From: Cyanoderma ruficeps
Taxonomy: Eukaryota; Chordata; Aves; Passeriformes; Timaliidae
NCBI GenBank assembly: GCA_008694505.1
Contig: VZDJ01000095.1
Coordinates: 298,465-362,464 of the forward strand
Direction of reading: 5' to 3'
DNA: 64,000 bases
Shown here piece by piece: positions 1-11,045 of the stretch. The position numbers and the translations under genes are program-made. Positions within the stretch are counted from its first letter, which is position 1; each line of letters starts with the position of its first letter. Under the pieces are notes generated by a model. The model did not search any database, was not told where the DNA came from, and saw only the letters and a list, made by a program, of their open reading frames with translations.

Positions 1-313
1 TCCGTCAAAGTGCTGAGAAGGAGGAGGGCTGGGCACCCTGCCGCTTGCACGGCCCGGTGGGGGAATAGCCACTCCCCCGTCACGGGAGACAAGCTCCCAA
101 ATTCCCCGGTTTCAGTTAATTGCTGCTGAGGGGACGGTTCTTTAGATTGTCTTTCTTGTCACGGCTAGATGAAGACGGCTGGTTTTGAGATGAAGATCTG
201 TCGCCTTTCACACTCCTGTCTCCATTGCTGCTACTATTTTGGTTGGGGCTGTTGTTGGGAAGAATTATTGCTTGATTTTGAAAGTTGTGTAGATCTTCCG
301 TGGGGCTTTGCAC
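1..313 (-). other. Unrecognised CpG-rich segment with a Ser/Asn-rich open frame
   Basis: On the minus strand, 116-313 is open for 65 codons and very rich in Ser, Asn, Asp and Lys (for example SSSNGDRS and SSSSRDKKD). It has no ATG: the frame begins at a GTG directly after a TAG. The preceding minus-strand bases end in TTAG, so a splice acceptor is conceivable. The adjoining stretch 1-115 has more CpG than the DNA to its right and stays open in other minus frames. It could be the edge of a retroelement gag region or a terminal host exon cut by the window boundary. No family was recognised, and a chance frame is not excluded. Confidence 0.2.
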
Positions 314-1331
314 CTAATTACCATATGGGTGTGTTGTAACAGAGCCGGAGGCTTAGGGTTAGGAGGGGGGTTACAGAGGGCCAGGGGGAATGGGATAGTG
401 TTGAGACCTGATAAGGATGGCCAGATGTCCGAAGTTCCCATGGAAACCGCATACCAGACTGACAGAAGGCTATATGATAAGACACATTCTCAAAGTAAAA
501 GTTTCAAAATGAATACAGAGTTTCTAGTAACTAATATTATTACTAATTCTTACTACAACTTTACAATTTTATAACTATCAACTTCTTACTCTATACTTTA
601 ATCTCTAAAAGCTGTTCGAAACCTCATTTTCTACAACGGGGTGAAGAAAAGAGTGACCCAGGAGTTATCTGCTGTGAATGAGCACTGAGTCCTGACTTCC
701 TACCAGTGTGTGTGGCATGTTCTTGTCAATATGCCTTAAAGTGTAAAATTGAAAAAAAATTAGCATCCACAAGCTAGAGTAAATAATGCCAACATAATTT
801 TTATCTGTGCATCAATGGGATTTATTTCCTCAGTTGCCAAGATATCTTGCAGAAGTAGTTTTAGGTATTTACTACCCCATCATTTCATGGACGGGGTGCC
901 CTACACCACATGGCAATGAAGTGACTTGCCAGAGACCACCACTAAGCCCAGACTGTGTCTGTAAGAAATAAAATACAAGTTTCTGAGTTCAGTTAAGTAG
1001 AGTGCCTTCTCAGCTGGATACTGTTTACCTTGCCTGTGGTAAAGCTTTTCTCTGTTAAATACAGTTTAGCTCACGGCTATTGTTATTGTAATTGAAAATA
1101 CCCTTCCTAAATGTTTTCTCTGTTAAATGTTAATTACCTGAGACCCCTTTCTTTGTAAATGTATAACTGTATTGTATCGGCTCCTCTGCCCTGCCTGCTG
1201 CCACTCGAACTGCCCCTGTCGCTCACTGCCTCCCTGCCTCTCCCTGTCACTTTCCGCATGGCAACTGATTACGCCACTGGACATGCAAACGAAAAAGCCT
1301 CAAGTGCTCATGGAACACTATTCGGACATAA
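314..1331. other. No gene seen; AT-rich unique DNA
   Basis: Beyond short chance frames nothing is recognisable. A two-unit TTAGGG match near 352-362 is too short to mean anything. Confidence 0.6.
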
Positions 1332-1336
1332 AACCC

Positions 1337-1988
1337 TGTCCTGGGTTATAGAGTCTATTCAATTTCATCTGCTGAAAAACAGTTGGGGGCGGGTGCCTTT
1401 TGATAATGGCCCAACGGTCAATATCAGGTAGGGCATTGTTCTTATCTTTCTCCATGATGGGCCATTACGACTCCCCAAGCTTCCCAACACATACCCACAT
1501 TCCATCATACCTATTGTGAGATGCTCCACCCAGTGGGAGGAGCCAGCCATTCTTACCTGGATAAAGCTGGAACTTAAAACCAGTACAGGGTCTTGCTTCA
1601 TCCGATTACCGGAGGAAGGCTGGACCCTTCTCACCAACTCAGGACCCTTTCCTTTCTGCTACTGGATCATTTCTGCCTCAGCGGAGCCATACCTGCCATT
1701 CCGGGAGGACTCACTTTTGGATTGCTTCCGACACCCTGACTAACAAGGTTGTAGCTTTGACCCTGTCAGGGCTTTCCAAAATTGTTGTTTGTTTGTTTGC
1801 TGGTTTGGTGGGGTGGTTTTGTTTTTTTTTTCTTTTCTACCACATTTGTATTNTCCTACTCCCAAATCTTTGCCTGAGAGCCGTTAATTGCAAAATTAGA
1901 ACTTGGTGGGGGGTGAGGGGTTTACATTCTCTCTTCTAAGGGGAACCCCAGTTTCCCTGGTAGATACCTGTCTTTCTAAACCAAGACA
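1337..1988 (+). mobile_element. ERVL-class solo LTR with AACCC target-site duplication
   Basis: This 652-bp element starts TGTCCTGGGTT and ends CCAAGACA. It is flanked by the perfect 5-bp direct repeat AACCC at 1332-1336 and 1989-1993, the duplication length expected for ERVL integration. The start matches the LTR at 23928. The 3' end (TTTGCCTGAGAGCC, then a TTACATTCTC region, then CTGTCTTTC) matches the LTRs ending at 13995 and 46653. A TATA-like GGATAAAG lies near 1558. No internal retroviral genes adjoin it, so it is a solo LTR. One N sits at 1853. Open frames within it are not coding. Confidence 0.85.
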
Positions 1989-2094
1989 AACCCCTAAGAA
2001 CAATGAGCCAACACAAAACCAAAGACTAAGAATGACCATTCTGGGTCGGCAGGACCATAGGGAACCTCACACCAATCAGAGCTGGATTCCACCT

Positions 2095-2942
2095 TGTTAT
2101 AATGAAATAGCCGAGAATTGAAAAATAAAAATAAAATTTATTTTTGTGTGACAGCGAACATGGAAAAACAGTCACGAAAAAAGGGGTCAGTTCGATCCCG
2201 GGAATCAATACTGGGTGAACGTGGGACAGGCCTATATCGCACCAGTTTTCCTCCGTTCACAAAGTCCCACCACAAGGAGTCCAGTTTTATACTTTTTATT
2301 TTCCCTGGGGCAGGGTTTTTTTGTCCACCTTTTGATGAATTGTATATTCATTTGTCTTGGATTCCAAGTCTCATGAATATGTTTCCGGGCTGTGCTGATG
2401 AACAGATGAGATTTCCAAGAAACCATCTTAGATGCAATCAGGCTTATCGTGCAGGTGCTCTCCAGTTGTTAGGCAGTCCTGATGACCCATCTCCATTGTT
2501 GCAATATCTCTTTTCCTTTGGTGATTTCTTTCCCTGCTGTCTGTCCCTTCTTGGATGTCCACCAGCTTTCCCCAGAATTCGCTTTTGTTCCATTCTCTAT
2601 ATTCTTTATATTACTTTATTTCTGGCACGAAAGCACGAATTAATTTATGCAGATGTTCCCCATAACAACTTCGTCGCCATAACTTCAACAGCACTCAACC
2701 AGACAGACACCCCTAGACAACAAGCCCCAAAGGTGTCTTCCCAGGATCTATCCCAGGAACTCTTGTGAGGAGGAAGGCCCAGCTCTGCCCTGTGTCGTCC
2801 TTCTCTGTGTCGTCCATTGGGAGCAGCATGGATGTGCACAACCCCTCGAGCCCCCACCTAGAGCTGATCCTAATAAAGGCATTAAAAAGGAGCTGGTCTC
2901 CTTTCCCATTCTTCTCATGACCAGTATGGACCATGGGCGACA
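2095..2942 (-). mobile_element. Minus-strand retroviral LTR, family not named
   Basis: Read on the minus strand the segment has LTR architecture. A TATA box (GTATAAAA) is at 2285-2292. An AATAAA is at 2137-2142, about 150 nt downstream. The proposed end is TATAACA at 2095 and the proposed start is TGTCGCCC at 2942. CpG content is high against the surrounding DNA. No matching duplication was found at the two edges, so the boundaries, especially the U3 start, are provisional. An AATAAA on the plus strand at about 2872 leaves some doubt about orientation. No internal genes adjoin it. Confidence 0.55.
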
Positions 2943-5521
2943 TGGACCGAGGAGCGCAGCCAGATGAGTGGTGCAGAGTTATTCACTAAAGGTTTGAGAA
3001 GTGTTTTGTTTGCTGCAATGCAGAGGAAAACGTTTGCTTATCCAAAGCCCTTTTCCTTTGTAAGACACCAGGAGCACAAGCACAGCCCACTGAAGGATGA
3101 GAGGTATTTGCTCATTTAAGCAATGCAACAGCATCAATATATTTGGTTTGGTCATACCCAAAGACTGATATTTACCCAAGAGATGAATCAAATTATATTA
3201 ATTTCAGGAATGACAGAGTGAAAACTTAATGTATAAATAAATGTATTTTTTCAAGCTTTCCATCCTTCTAGTTTCATTGTTTCTTGCATTGTTGCTCTCC
3301 AAAAGAGCCATCCAATGTACTTGGTAGATGTAGAGGAAGCAGAGGGAAAGGAAAGCACTCACATATCTTTCTGCTTTTTCCCCACTTTATGCCATCACCA
3401 AGCGTAGTAGAAGCAAAGCAGGAAGGCATGGTTTGTTTTCCTCCAGCTTTTTGGTCATATGGATTTCTGACCCACTTGTCATTTCAGGGAAGCTCAGCTG
3501 GGCATGAGGTTTTCTCTCCTAGTGTGGTTGTTGTGTGGCTTTCATGCAGCTACAGCAGTTGCAACAAGAGGTATTTTTAGCCTAAACTAGGCCAGGCAGT
3601 TCCAGAAGATATATTAATAGAAGGAACATTTGAGAATGAAACAAGCAAACAAAAGAGAAAACAAACTGAGAAGTGTAAACACAAATAATCTTTTACCAGA
3701 AGCACTTGTTAAATAGCAAATACGGGGAACTGCATCCTCTGTCTCAGAGGACATGACCCTACCCCACAGCAAACAAACTAATGCAGGCTCTCACCAATAT
3801 GCATTGCCTCCAGAACAATCAAAGTATCTTCTTTTAGCACCATGGAGCTGGAGTGGGATTTTTAGAGAGGCCCAGTTCATCAGATTGCAGTATGCATTAG
3901 TTTCCCAGAAAAAGCATACTTAGCCTAGAAGTTTAAATAGATATTAATCTCCTCCGCAGAGATCACTCTGCATTTATGTTTTGAATCAGAGTGTAGCTGG
4001 TACCCAAAGTGTGTGTTCCCCAGCTTGCTGGGAGAATTCACATCCATGTTTGTAGTGAAATCCTGTGGTCAATGTGCAGCTCTCTGCAGTAGGCAGAAAA
4101 GAAGCAAGGATGTGTATGGTAGGAGAAAGATTTGTATTTTGCTACTAAAAGCAACAAATCTTGGTTTTCAATCAAATGATAATTCAGTAGAAGGCATACG
4201 TATCTGTCAGCTCCTTTATCCTTGTTGGAGTTTGAAGACTGGTTGCAACAATTCAACAGTCTGTAAGTCTTTGTGGAAGATTTAATGCAGCAATATTCAT
4301 CACAGACAGGTACTTGCCACATGGACTCACAGGGCTGGTTTTTACCTTTTTAACAAAAAAAAAAAAAAAACAAAAAAACAACTTCTAATAGTAGTGGGTT
4401 ATCTTTGCCATTAGAAGTTCCAGTAAGACATCTCACATTCTGACTCCTGTTAGAGTAATTCCACTGAAGCCAGTTGCAGAACATGCTGAATGCCTGAGTG
4501 TTTGGGTAGATTCAATCCAGAAATCCAGGACAACCTGTGTCACCATAATCATATGTTATGCCATCAAGCATTGTAGTAGGATGCTTGTAGTGACAACACA
4601 TTTGCTATATATAGCCCGCATTTGCTTGCTGCTAATCTTGTGAGACAATTTCCTCAAAAAGCAGAAAGAATCAGCGCCTTTTGCTTTATCTCTCTAGTTG
4701 ACAAGTGTGTCTCTGTGTCCCCATCTGACTTTTGTCCACAGCAGTGTGAATACATGCAAACATTCAGATGAAGTGACATCAGAGTTTAGTGCATAAGAAT
4801 TCAACCTAAGGCCTCACTGTTACTATCTGTCCATGAATTTGCCCTGATGGTCTTTTCAGTTGCAAAAGTATAGACTTTTTTGCGTAGCTTTTTGAATCCA
4901 GATTAACTTCTAAGCATTTCACTGTACAGAACAGCCACACCTAGTTCAAGCCCACACTTCTTGATGCACAGAGCAAGAAAATGACAGCATACATATGCAC
5001 AGACCAAACTGCAGCTGTAGGATTTGTGTACAAGCCATAGACGTGAAAAGTTTTTGACCAACATAATAAAATATGGTTTTAGTACTAACTTGGGGATTTT
5101 GAGGCTTTTTTTAGCTGAATACAGTCTGTCTAAGAACACTGCATTTAATTGTCTTTGCCACGTGCTTGTCAGGCAGCAATGACAGTTTACCAATTCTAGC
5201 CCTGCCTGAGCAAAACTAGGATACAAGTCTGCAAAGAACCTAAAGCTAAGTGTGTGACCATGGTGGCAGGTCGGGTGTCACTTTGGAGAGCAGGGGCTGA
5301 CTGCTACAGAGCTGGCAGCAAATTCATGCTGGCAGGTTGGTTTTCACTATCCTTTTTTTTCTCCTGTTGTCTTGAAATGATATTACACGCACACTCCTAA
5401 TTGCTAGTCAGAGACTTAACCATACCACTGTTTTGGTGACAGATGTTCCTGGTTAAGGAAATACAATACAGTTAATTGTGTAAGTCATTGTAATCTCAAT
5501 AGCAGAGCACATTGCTGTGTT
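2943..5521. other. No gene seen; AT-rich unique DNA with a poly(A) run
   Basis: The only distinct feature is an A-rich run at about 4354-4380. Short open frames on both strands have no recognisable domains or codon structure. Confidence 0.6.
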
Positions 5522-5626
5522 CTAGAATCACAGGATGATGGTTTGCATTGTAAGAGATTAAACCAGCTTGTTTCAACCACACTACCATGGGCAGGAACAC
5601 CTCTTACTAGACCATGTTCCTGAACT
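5522..5626 (-). mobile_element. CR1 LINE 3' fragment
   Basis: The plus strand shows the reverse complement of a diverged CR1 3' end: TAGAATCACAGGATGATGG, then CCATGGGCAGGAACACC, then ACTAGACCATG. It is short and old. Confidence 0.6.
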
Positions 5627-5794
5627 GTAGTACTAAAGTCTCTTAAAATCCAGATTTACATGTTTACCTTGTATCACAGACAGAAAAGTCAGTTTCTCTA
5701 ATATGTGAGGGGGCCTCAATAGGCCACCATCACATCTGGAAAATTCTCAAGGGGCTACAAAGGAAGCAGCATCCTGACCTGATGTGAAATTCCA

Positions 5795-5982
5795 AATCAG
5801 GCACTGGCCAGGCTGCAGAGGTGCCATAAGAAGTGGTGAATCTTCCATCCTTGGAAACATTCAAGGTCAGGCTGGGCATGGCACTGAACAAGCAGATGAA
5901 GTGGACAGTGTCCCTGTGCAAGGGGGTTGGAACGAGGTGGCCCTTAAAGGTCCATTCCAATCCAAACCATTTTGAGATTCTG
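5795..5982 (+). mobile_element. CR1 LINE 3' end
   Basis: A plus-strand CR1 tail: GAATCTTCCATCCTTGGAAA, then GGTTGGAACGAGGTGG, then CTTAAAGGTCCATTCCAA, ending near TTTTGAGATTCTG. Confidence 0.8.
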
Positions 5983-6877
5983 TAAGCCTGTCTTCACAGC
6001 AGCCAGACTGAGTGTCCAAGTCCACCTGAGTCAAACAGCAGCCCAAACAAGCCTCTCATGAGTAGCATTGAGTGACCTGTCAAACTGCCAAAGTCCTGGA
6101 ATAGGCCAGGAACACTTTCTGCTGGACTCTGCCAGAACAATAGTCTCCCAGCTGCCAGAGTCTGTGGTGGAATACTGCTCAGACTTGGGGAGAAGAGATA
6201 GTAGCAGAGAAGCATCAAGGATTCCCTCTCACTCTTTGCAGACGAGGTACTGCATAGCTAATTAGTCACAGGAAAATGCACCATCTGTTATGCCAATGTA
6301 AGATAACAGTACTCCAGCTTCAGGGAAGACCAGCTTCATAAACGCTGTATCTAAACCTTCCTTCAAATGGACTTTTTTGGCCACACGGACATGTGATGGG
6401 AGCTGCTGTTTCTCATTAAACACTCAGGAGGCTAAATGCAGAGACCAGTCTCTTATTGGACATCAAAGGATTCAAGCATAATATACAAGTTTAAAGCCCA
6501 CAGAGAGGGAATAGACTGATTTCTAACATGTCACACTGCTGCTACAGGTATGAAAATCCTATAGGTGCCAGTGACACAGAAAAAGTCTTTACCAAGGAGA
6601 TTTGCAAGGAATGGGAACAAAGAAGGGTGTGAATACAATGAGTAATGCACCTTGCAATGCAGAGAATAATCCAAATTATTCACTCTTTAAGAAGAGAGGA
6701 ACCAGCTTTCTGCTTTTCAACATCAGATTGATGCTTTCTAGCAGAATAAAACCCAAAGTACCTCGGTATGTTTACATATAAACACTTAAACAAGGCTGCT
6801 GATAGAGTGTGATACACCTAAGTTTGGGAAAACAATCTTATAGCTTTCTGAAAAAAAATTATATTGGCATAGTGAGG
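5983..6877. other. No gene seen; left flank of the provirus
   Basis: AT-rich unique-looking DNA. It holds no recognisable piece of the ERVL LTR or CR1 found on the other side of the provirus. Confidence 0.6.
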
Positions 6878-7163
6878 TGTTGTGGGCTGAAGATGGGCAT
6901 GTCCCAATTTCAGGAACAATGAAATGAAGTTCACACCACGGTAGTGAGGGAAAACCCTTTTAAATTCAAATCTGACTCCAGTTTATATACATATGTACAG
7001 AGGTCAAGAGATTGGCTACACAGGTTGCCACCTCTTCAACCTGGATGGTGGACATCACCATCAATCATCTCCTCTCTCAGAGGAGAAGTATGTGAACATT
7101 CCAAGAATAGATATCGTTTGCATGAAGCTGTGTGAGAAAGTTCTACAGAAAGACTAAAGGACA
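6878..7163 (-). repeat. 3' LTR of the provirus
   Basis: 286 bp. On the minus strand it begins TGTCC and ends CCCACAACA. A TATA box (TATATAAA) lies at 6982-6989. No canonical AATAAA was seen. It pairs with the copy at 13288-13573, the same length and about 90 percent identical by eye. Confidence 0.93.
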
Positions 7164-7180
7164 GAAACCCTTTTCCCATT
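7164..7180 (-). promoter_or_regulatory. Polypurine tract (plus-strand primer)
   Basis: The minus strand reads AATGGGAAAAGGGTTTC directly before the TG of the 3' LTR. A purine tract in this position is the expected primer for plus-strand DNA synthesis. Confidence 0.7.
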
Positions 7181-7223
7181 AGTTAAAAGAAAAAAAAAAG
7201 AAAATGAACATTGTTCAGTCTGT

Positions 7224-8150
7224 TCACGAAGGGCCATCGGAGTGATCACTCATGTCCTCGACTTCAGAGTCGTCACTCAGTGGTTCCTCCAGTGGTTGAC
7301 CTTCATTTTGATCATGGTCTCTTGACTGTTCACTGAATTCTGTCTCTGCGGTCTCAGGTCAGGACGGACGCATTTTGCAGGTACCCAGTGTACTCCTGTA
7401 TCTGTGGAGACACAAGCATACCCGCGCCCCAAGGCGATAAGGTCGTAGGGACCTTCCCATTGCTTGGTGACTAGGTTTTGCACCCGGACCTTCGCTCGAG
7501 GCTGATGTGTCTCATCTGAAGCCTGTAATGAAAGGTGGTGATTCAAGAAAACAGGGTTATGAGTTCTGAGGCACCGTGAGGTGATTGGTTGTGTACAAAG
7601 CCTTTTGCAACTGACTGTGTGGGCTTTCACACTGCATTCCCCAATTTTGTTTCTGAAGAACACACTTGAGTGTACCATGAGCGCATTCTACAATTGCCTA
7701 GGCCGTGGGAGAATGAGGGATCCCAAATTTATGAGAAACACCCCACAATTGCAGGAACTGCCGCACCTTCTGTAATGCATAAGCAGGACCATTGTCAGTC
7801 TTGACAGGAGAAGGTATGCCTAGGACGGCAAAGGCCTGCCTCCAGTAGGCAATGTGATCTCGGGTCTTTTCTCCTGTATAAGCCAAAGCACACATAGCAG
7901 AGGAGAACGTGTCCACCATAACATGCATGTACTTGAGCCGGTTGAACTCGGCAATCTGAGTGACATCCGTCTGCCAAAGTTCCAAGGCCTTAAGGCCCCT
8001 TGGATTCACCCCTGCCAGCAAAGGTGCAGCGACCGCATGACAGTCATCACAGGACTCGACAATGTCATGGGCCTCAGTTGGTGTCAACTGAAACTGCTTC
8101 TGCAACGTATGTGCGCTCTGGTGGAAAAACCCATGTGATGACTTGGCCTG
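7224..8150 (-). pseudogene. pol: Integrase region of pol, broken
   Basis: Integrase joins viral DNA to the host chromosome. The zinc-binding His/His/Cys/Cys set is visible (His codons at about 8123 and 8111, Cys codons at about 8051 and 8042). The first catalytic Asp lies in WQTDVTQ (about 7967) and the second in KTDNGPAY (about 7796). A TAG at 7698-7700 interrupts the frame a few codons before the catalytic Glu, which is still encoded downstream in the same frame. Another frame change near 7550 separates the C-terminal DNA-binding domain (GPYDLI and VHWVPAKCVRP). The acidic C-terminal tail (DDSEVED) sits in yet another frame and stops at 7224. The family assignment is firm; function is excluded by the breaks. 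Confidence 0.93.
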
Positions 8151-8600
8151 TGTGAGTGTATCAGGCTGAGGGGCCACCCACACTAGGTTGGCCAGCTTGT
8201 CAGCCCTCGCGTTACCTTCCGCTACAAATCCAGGCAAGTTAGCGTGGCTTCGTATATGCAGAAAATAATAGGGATGAACCCTGTCCCGAATTGCACACCA
8301 CAAGGTCTCCAGTAAATGAAACAAGACAGGATTACGGACTTCCTTCAATACTGAATGACCCAACCGCTGGGCAATGTTGGCCACGTAAGCAGAATCCGTG
8401 ATCAAGTTGAAGGGTTGCTGGGAAAATTCCTGAAAAGCCATAACGGCAGCCCTCAATTCAACCAACTGGGCTGACCCGTCCTGATGGCCTTCCAGGACCT
8501 TCCACTCAGATCCATTCTTCCATGTGACAATGGCCTTCCCTGTTTTCCCCGACCCGTGAAGACGGTGGGTCCTTGCACTGATTCCTGGCTGTTTTGGGGC
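8150..8600 (-). pseudogene. pol: RNase H region of pol, broken at its first catalytic motif
   Basis: RNase H removes the RNA strand during reverse transcription. Three of the four acidic motifs are visible in one frame: the Glu of QLVELRAA (about 8459), the Asp of LITDSAYVA (about 8396) and the Asp of GNARADKLA (about 8201). At about 8551-8556 the upstream frame (ending GPTVFTG) switches to the downstream frame (GSGKTGKA). The first catalytic Asp should lie exactly there and is absent from both frames. A small deletion at this point is the simplest explanation. Integrase follows without a gap. Confidence 0.9.
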
Positions 8601-9990
8601 CACAAAGAAATTTGCACAGATTTTGCCACGTGCAGCAGCTTGTGGCTGGGCAGATGATAAGTGATCTGCCCTGTAAAACTTTCCAGAGCACTTTGCAGTG
8701 ACACACTGTTTGCAAGACTCCACTCGAATTCTTCCCGTGATGCCAGGAGCGCAATCTGTGCAGGGTCTGCACCCATCAACTGCAAACACGGTTGTTGGCA
8801 TTTGACCATCAAACGAGCAATGAGCTTGAACAGCGCTGTCGCTGTTTTCTGTGGCTGATGAGGCAAGAAAACCCATTCCAGGACATGCAAGGGGTGAAAC
8901 CACTTGTCACTCCATTGGCCAATTATGGCTGTGGGATGTAAATCTGGAGTGGTGATGAACACAGTGACATCAATGGAGGGATCAATGCGATGAACTCGTC
9001 GAGCTGAAACAGCTCATTGAACTTCCTCAAGCACCTGACGTGCCTCCTGGGTCAATGTCCAAGGTGATTTCAAATCAGTGTCTCCCTTTAACAAATCAGA
9101 GGAGAAAGCTGTGCTATGGTTAATCCTAAATATGGACGTAACCAATTGACGATACCCACCAATTTCTGGGCATCATTCAATGTGCACACCGAGTGCACAA
9201 ATTGCACCTCTTGATGCTGGATCATACGTTCAAAGATCTTGATCCAGATATTTCCATGGTGGTTCCTGCTGAACCTTTTCTGGAGCCACTTGCAGCCCAT
9301 GAGAATGCAAAACATGCACCAGCTGAGGCTGAATCCTCTGCAACTCATCCTGGGTGGACACAGCCACCAGGATGTCATCCATGTAATGATAAATTTGGGC
9401 ATTAGGAAATTGCTTGCGAACTCCAGACAAGGCTCGGGCCACAAACCAGTGGCACAGGCTTGGGGAATTTCTCATGCCTTGCAGCAACACTCTCCATTGA
9501 TACCACTTTGCGGGCTCAGCATTGTTAATTGCTAGCACCGAGAAGGCAAATTTCGGTCTGCCATTGGGATGCAAAGGAATCATAAAAAAACAATCCTTCC
9601 AATCCACAACGAGGACCGGCCATTCTGACAGAAGCATGGCGGGCAACGGCATACCAGCCTGCAGCATCCTCATGCTTTCCATCACTGCATTCACCTTTTG
9701 GAGGTCTTGTAGCAGCCTCCATTTCCCAGACTTCTTTTTGATGCAGAACACAGGAGTGTTCCAGGGACTGGCAGAAGGTTCCAAATGACCCTGGTCCAAC
9801 TGTTCCTGCACAAAATAATGAAGGGCGACTAATTTATCTTGAGGAAGGGGCCACTGGGGTTCCCAAATGGGTTTGTCAGTCAGCCACCTGATAGGAGGCA
9901 TCGGACACTCTGTGGCCTTCTGCACAGTGGCCCCGATCAAAAATCTGTCCTCCATTTCACCCCCACGCAGCCAGACAATCCCTTCCCCAA
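8600..9990 (-). pseudogene. pol: Reverse transcriptase region of pol, frameshifted
   Basis: The frame open from 10165 down to 9230 carries RT proper from about 9960: WPLPQDKLVAL, SPWNTPVFCIKKKSGKWR, the motif-A region VVDWKDCFFMIPLHP and the catalytic YMDD at 9374-9385. Near 9240 the homology leaves this frame (after WKYL) and continues in another one (LNDAQKLVG, INWLRPYLG type sequence) to about 9088. It then resumes in the first frame through the connection region (about 8962-8560). At least two frame changes are therefore present. YMDD and the fingers and palm motifs are retroviral. The gene belongs to the same gag-pro-pol unit as its neighbours and cannot give an active enzyme. Confidence 0.95.
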
Positions 9991-10290
9991 AGGTTATTAG
10001 AGGTTTCAGTGACATGGGGCCAAACCATGGCTGTCTGACTCTCCTTGTTCGTGATTGCCACCTGCTTCTGGCCCACATAGCACTTCCTCGCTCCTCCCAG
10101 ACCTGAAACAGACATTGCCACCAGGTCCAAAGGCCAATCTGGTGGCCAAGCAGCAATGGACACAATCAAAATGTCTGCGCCCGTATCCATGGAGGCGAAT
10201 TTTTGATGGGTTTGCACCAGGAATGGACAGAGTGCACTTCTTTTCAGGACGGTTCTTGTCCAGAGCAACAGTCCAGAAGACCTGAGGCGG
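9957..10290 (-). pseudogene. pro: Retroviral aspartic protease region, frameshifted
   Basis: The protease cleaves the Gag and Gag-Pro-Pol precursors. The N-terminal part (VFWTVALDKNRPEKK) continues directly from dUTPase motif 5 in the same frame. The active-site motif DTGAD (about 10176-10187) lies in a different frame, as do the later flap and C-terminal parts (GLGGARKCYVG and WGRDCLAAWG). An indel near 10200 therefore breaks the gene just before its catalytic Asp. The segment ends at a stop at 9957 and overlaps the start of the RT frame, as expected for a second -1 shift site. That site was not pinned down. Confidence 0.88.
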
Positions 10291-10724
10291 CCCGGTGGAT
10301 CCGAAGCTGCCATCTCCTCTCTCTCGAGACTCTGCCCTGCGAACAGAGGACTTAAAAGGCACAAGCTAACCAATTCTTGATTTTTCTGGGGTAGTAAGGG
10401 GGGGAGTGGACGTGGAAACCATGGCATAAATCCTTCCTGTGTAATCTGCATCCACGAGACCCAGATGCACAATGATATCCTGAGTGGTGGTACTAGAACT
10501 GCCCATAAGAACAGCACTCATACCATCTCCTAGACGACCAAAGGCATCCAGAGGGGTTTCATGCACTGCGTTGTCCTCTATGACAACTGTTTCAGCGGTG
10601 CAGACATCTAGGCCTGCTGAACCCTGGGTGCTGGCTGCAAGTTTGCCCAGCAAATCTCCATTGGCACAGGGGACTGCGAAGGTACTTGTGTCTGAGCGCA
10701 CTTTCCCTTCGTGCTGCGCTTCAC
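10291..10724 (-). pseudogene. Retroviral dUTPase domain with one in-frame stop
   Basis: dUTPase hydrolyses dUTP and so limits uracil in viral DNA; in betaretroviruses it is fused upstream of the protease. All five family motifs can be traced in one frame: motif 1 GSAGLDV (about 10603-10623), motif 2 near MGSSS (about 10492-10503), motif 3 GLVDADYTGRI (about 10429-10461), motif 4 around PEKSRIG and motif 5 GDGSFGSTG (about 10291-10317). A TAG at 10366-10368 falls inside motif 4. The frame is in the -1 register relative to the nucleocapsid frame and is open back to the GGGAAAC heptamer, overlapping the end of gag. Motif 2 reads GSSS instead of the more usual GRSS. Confidence 0.9.
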
Positions 10725-11045
10725 GTTTCCCGAGCCCAAAAGAGGCTGGCCATTTACATGGACCATTGCCTTACAGGCCTCGGCCGTGTGATTCGGCCTT
10801 CCACACCGTCCACAGAGAAACAATGGAAAAGTCCCCTTTTTTCCTTTCTTCCCTTTCTTCTTGCTGGCCTGAACATTTGCCTGTGTCTGCTTGCCCCTCG
10901 GCTGCCCCTTCCAGGGTGGCCGCAGAGTGGCAACCATGGCACCCACCTTTCCACCTGTGGTGCCCATTTTCACACAAGCCTCAGCCATTTTGAGTGGGTG
11001 TAGGATCGCCCAGAAGGGCTTCAATGATCTTCCTACACTCCGCAT
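10608..11045 (-). pseudogene. gag: gag nucleocapsid region with one CCHC zinc knuckle
   Basis: Nucleocapsid binds the RNA genome. The frame carries a lysine-rich stretch (SKKKGKKGKKG) followed by CGRCGRPNHTAEAC at 10773-10814, a C-x2-C-x4-H-x4-C zinc knuckle. Only one knuckle is visible, where many betaretroviruses have two. The gag frame ends with a stop at 10608 and overlaps the dUTPase frame by about 120 bases. The GGGAAAC heptamer lies between the knuckle and the stop. Upstream, a stop and frame changes separate it from the capsid. Confidence 0.9.
10725..10731 (-). promoter_or_regulatory. gag-pro ribosomal frameshift heptamer G GGA AAC
   Basis: On the minus strand GGGAAAC sits in the gag frame as ..G GGA AAC. 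The dUTPase frame lies in the -1 register and is open from this site. This heptamer is a known gag-pro shift site in type-D betaretroviruses. A downstream pseudoknot was not folded. Confidence 0.8.

Noticed and set aside
352..362. Telomere-like TTAGGGTTAGG
   Set aside because: Fewer than two full units, so no evidence of an interstitial telomere.
2118..2768. 216-codon plus-strand open frame
   Set aside because: It runs antisense through an LTR with its own TATA and AATAAA on the minus strand. Composition and hydrophobicity are irregular, and no domain is visible.
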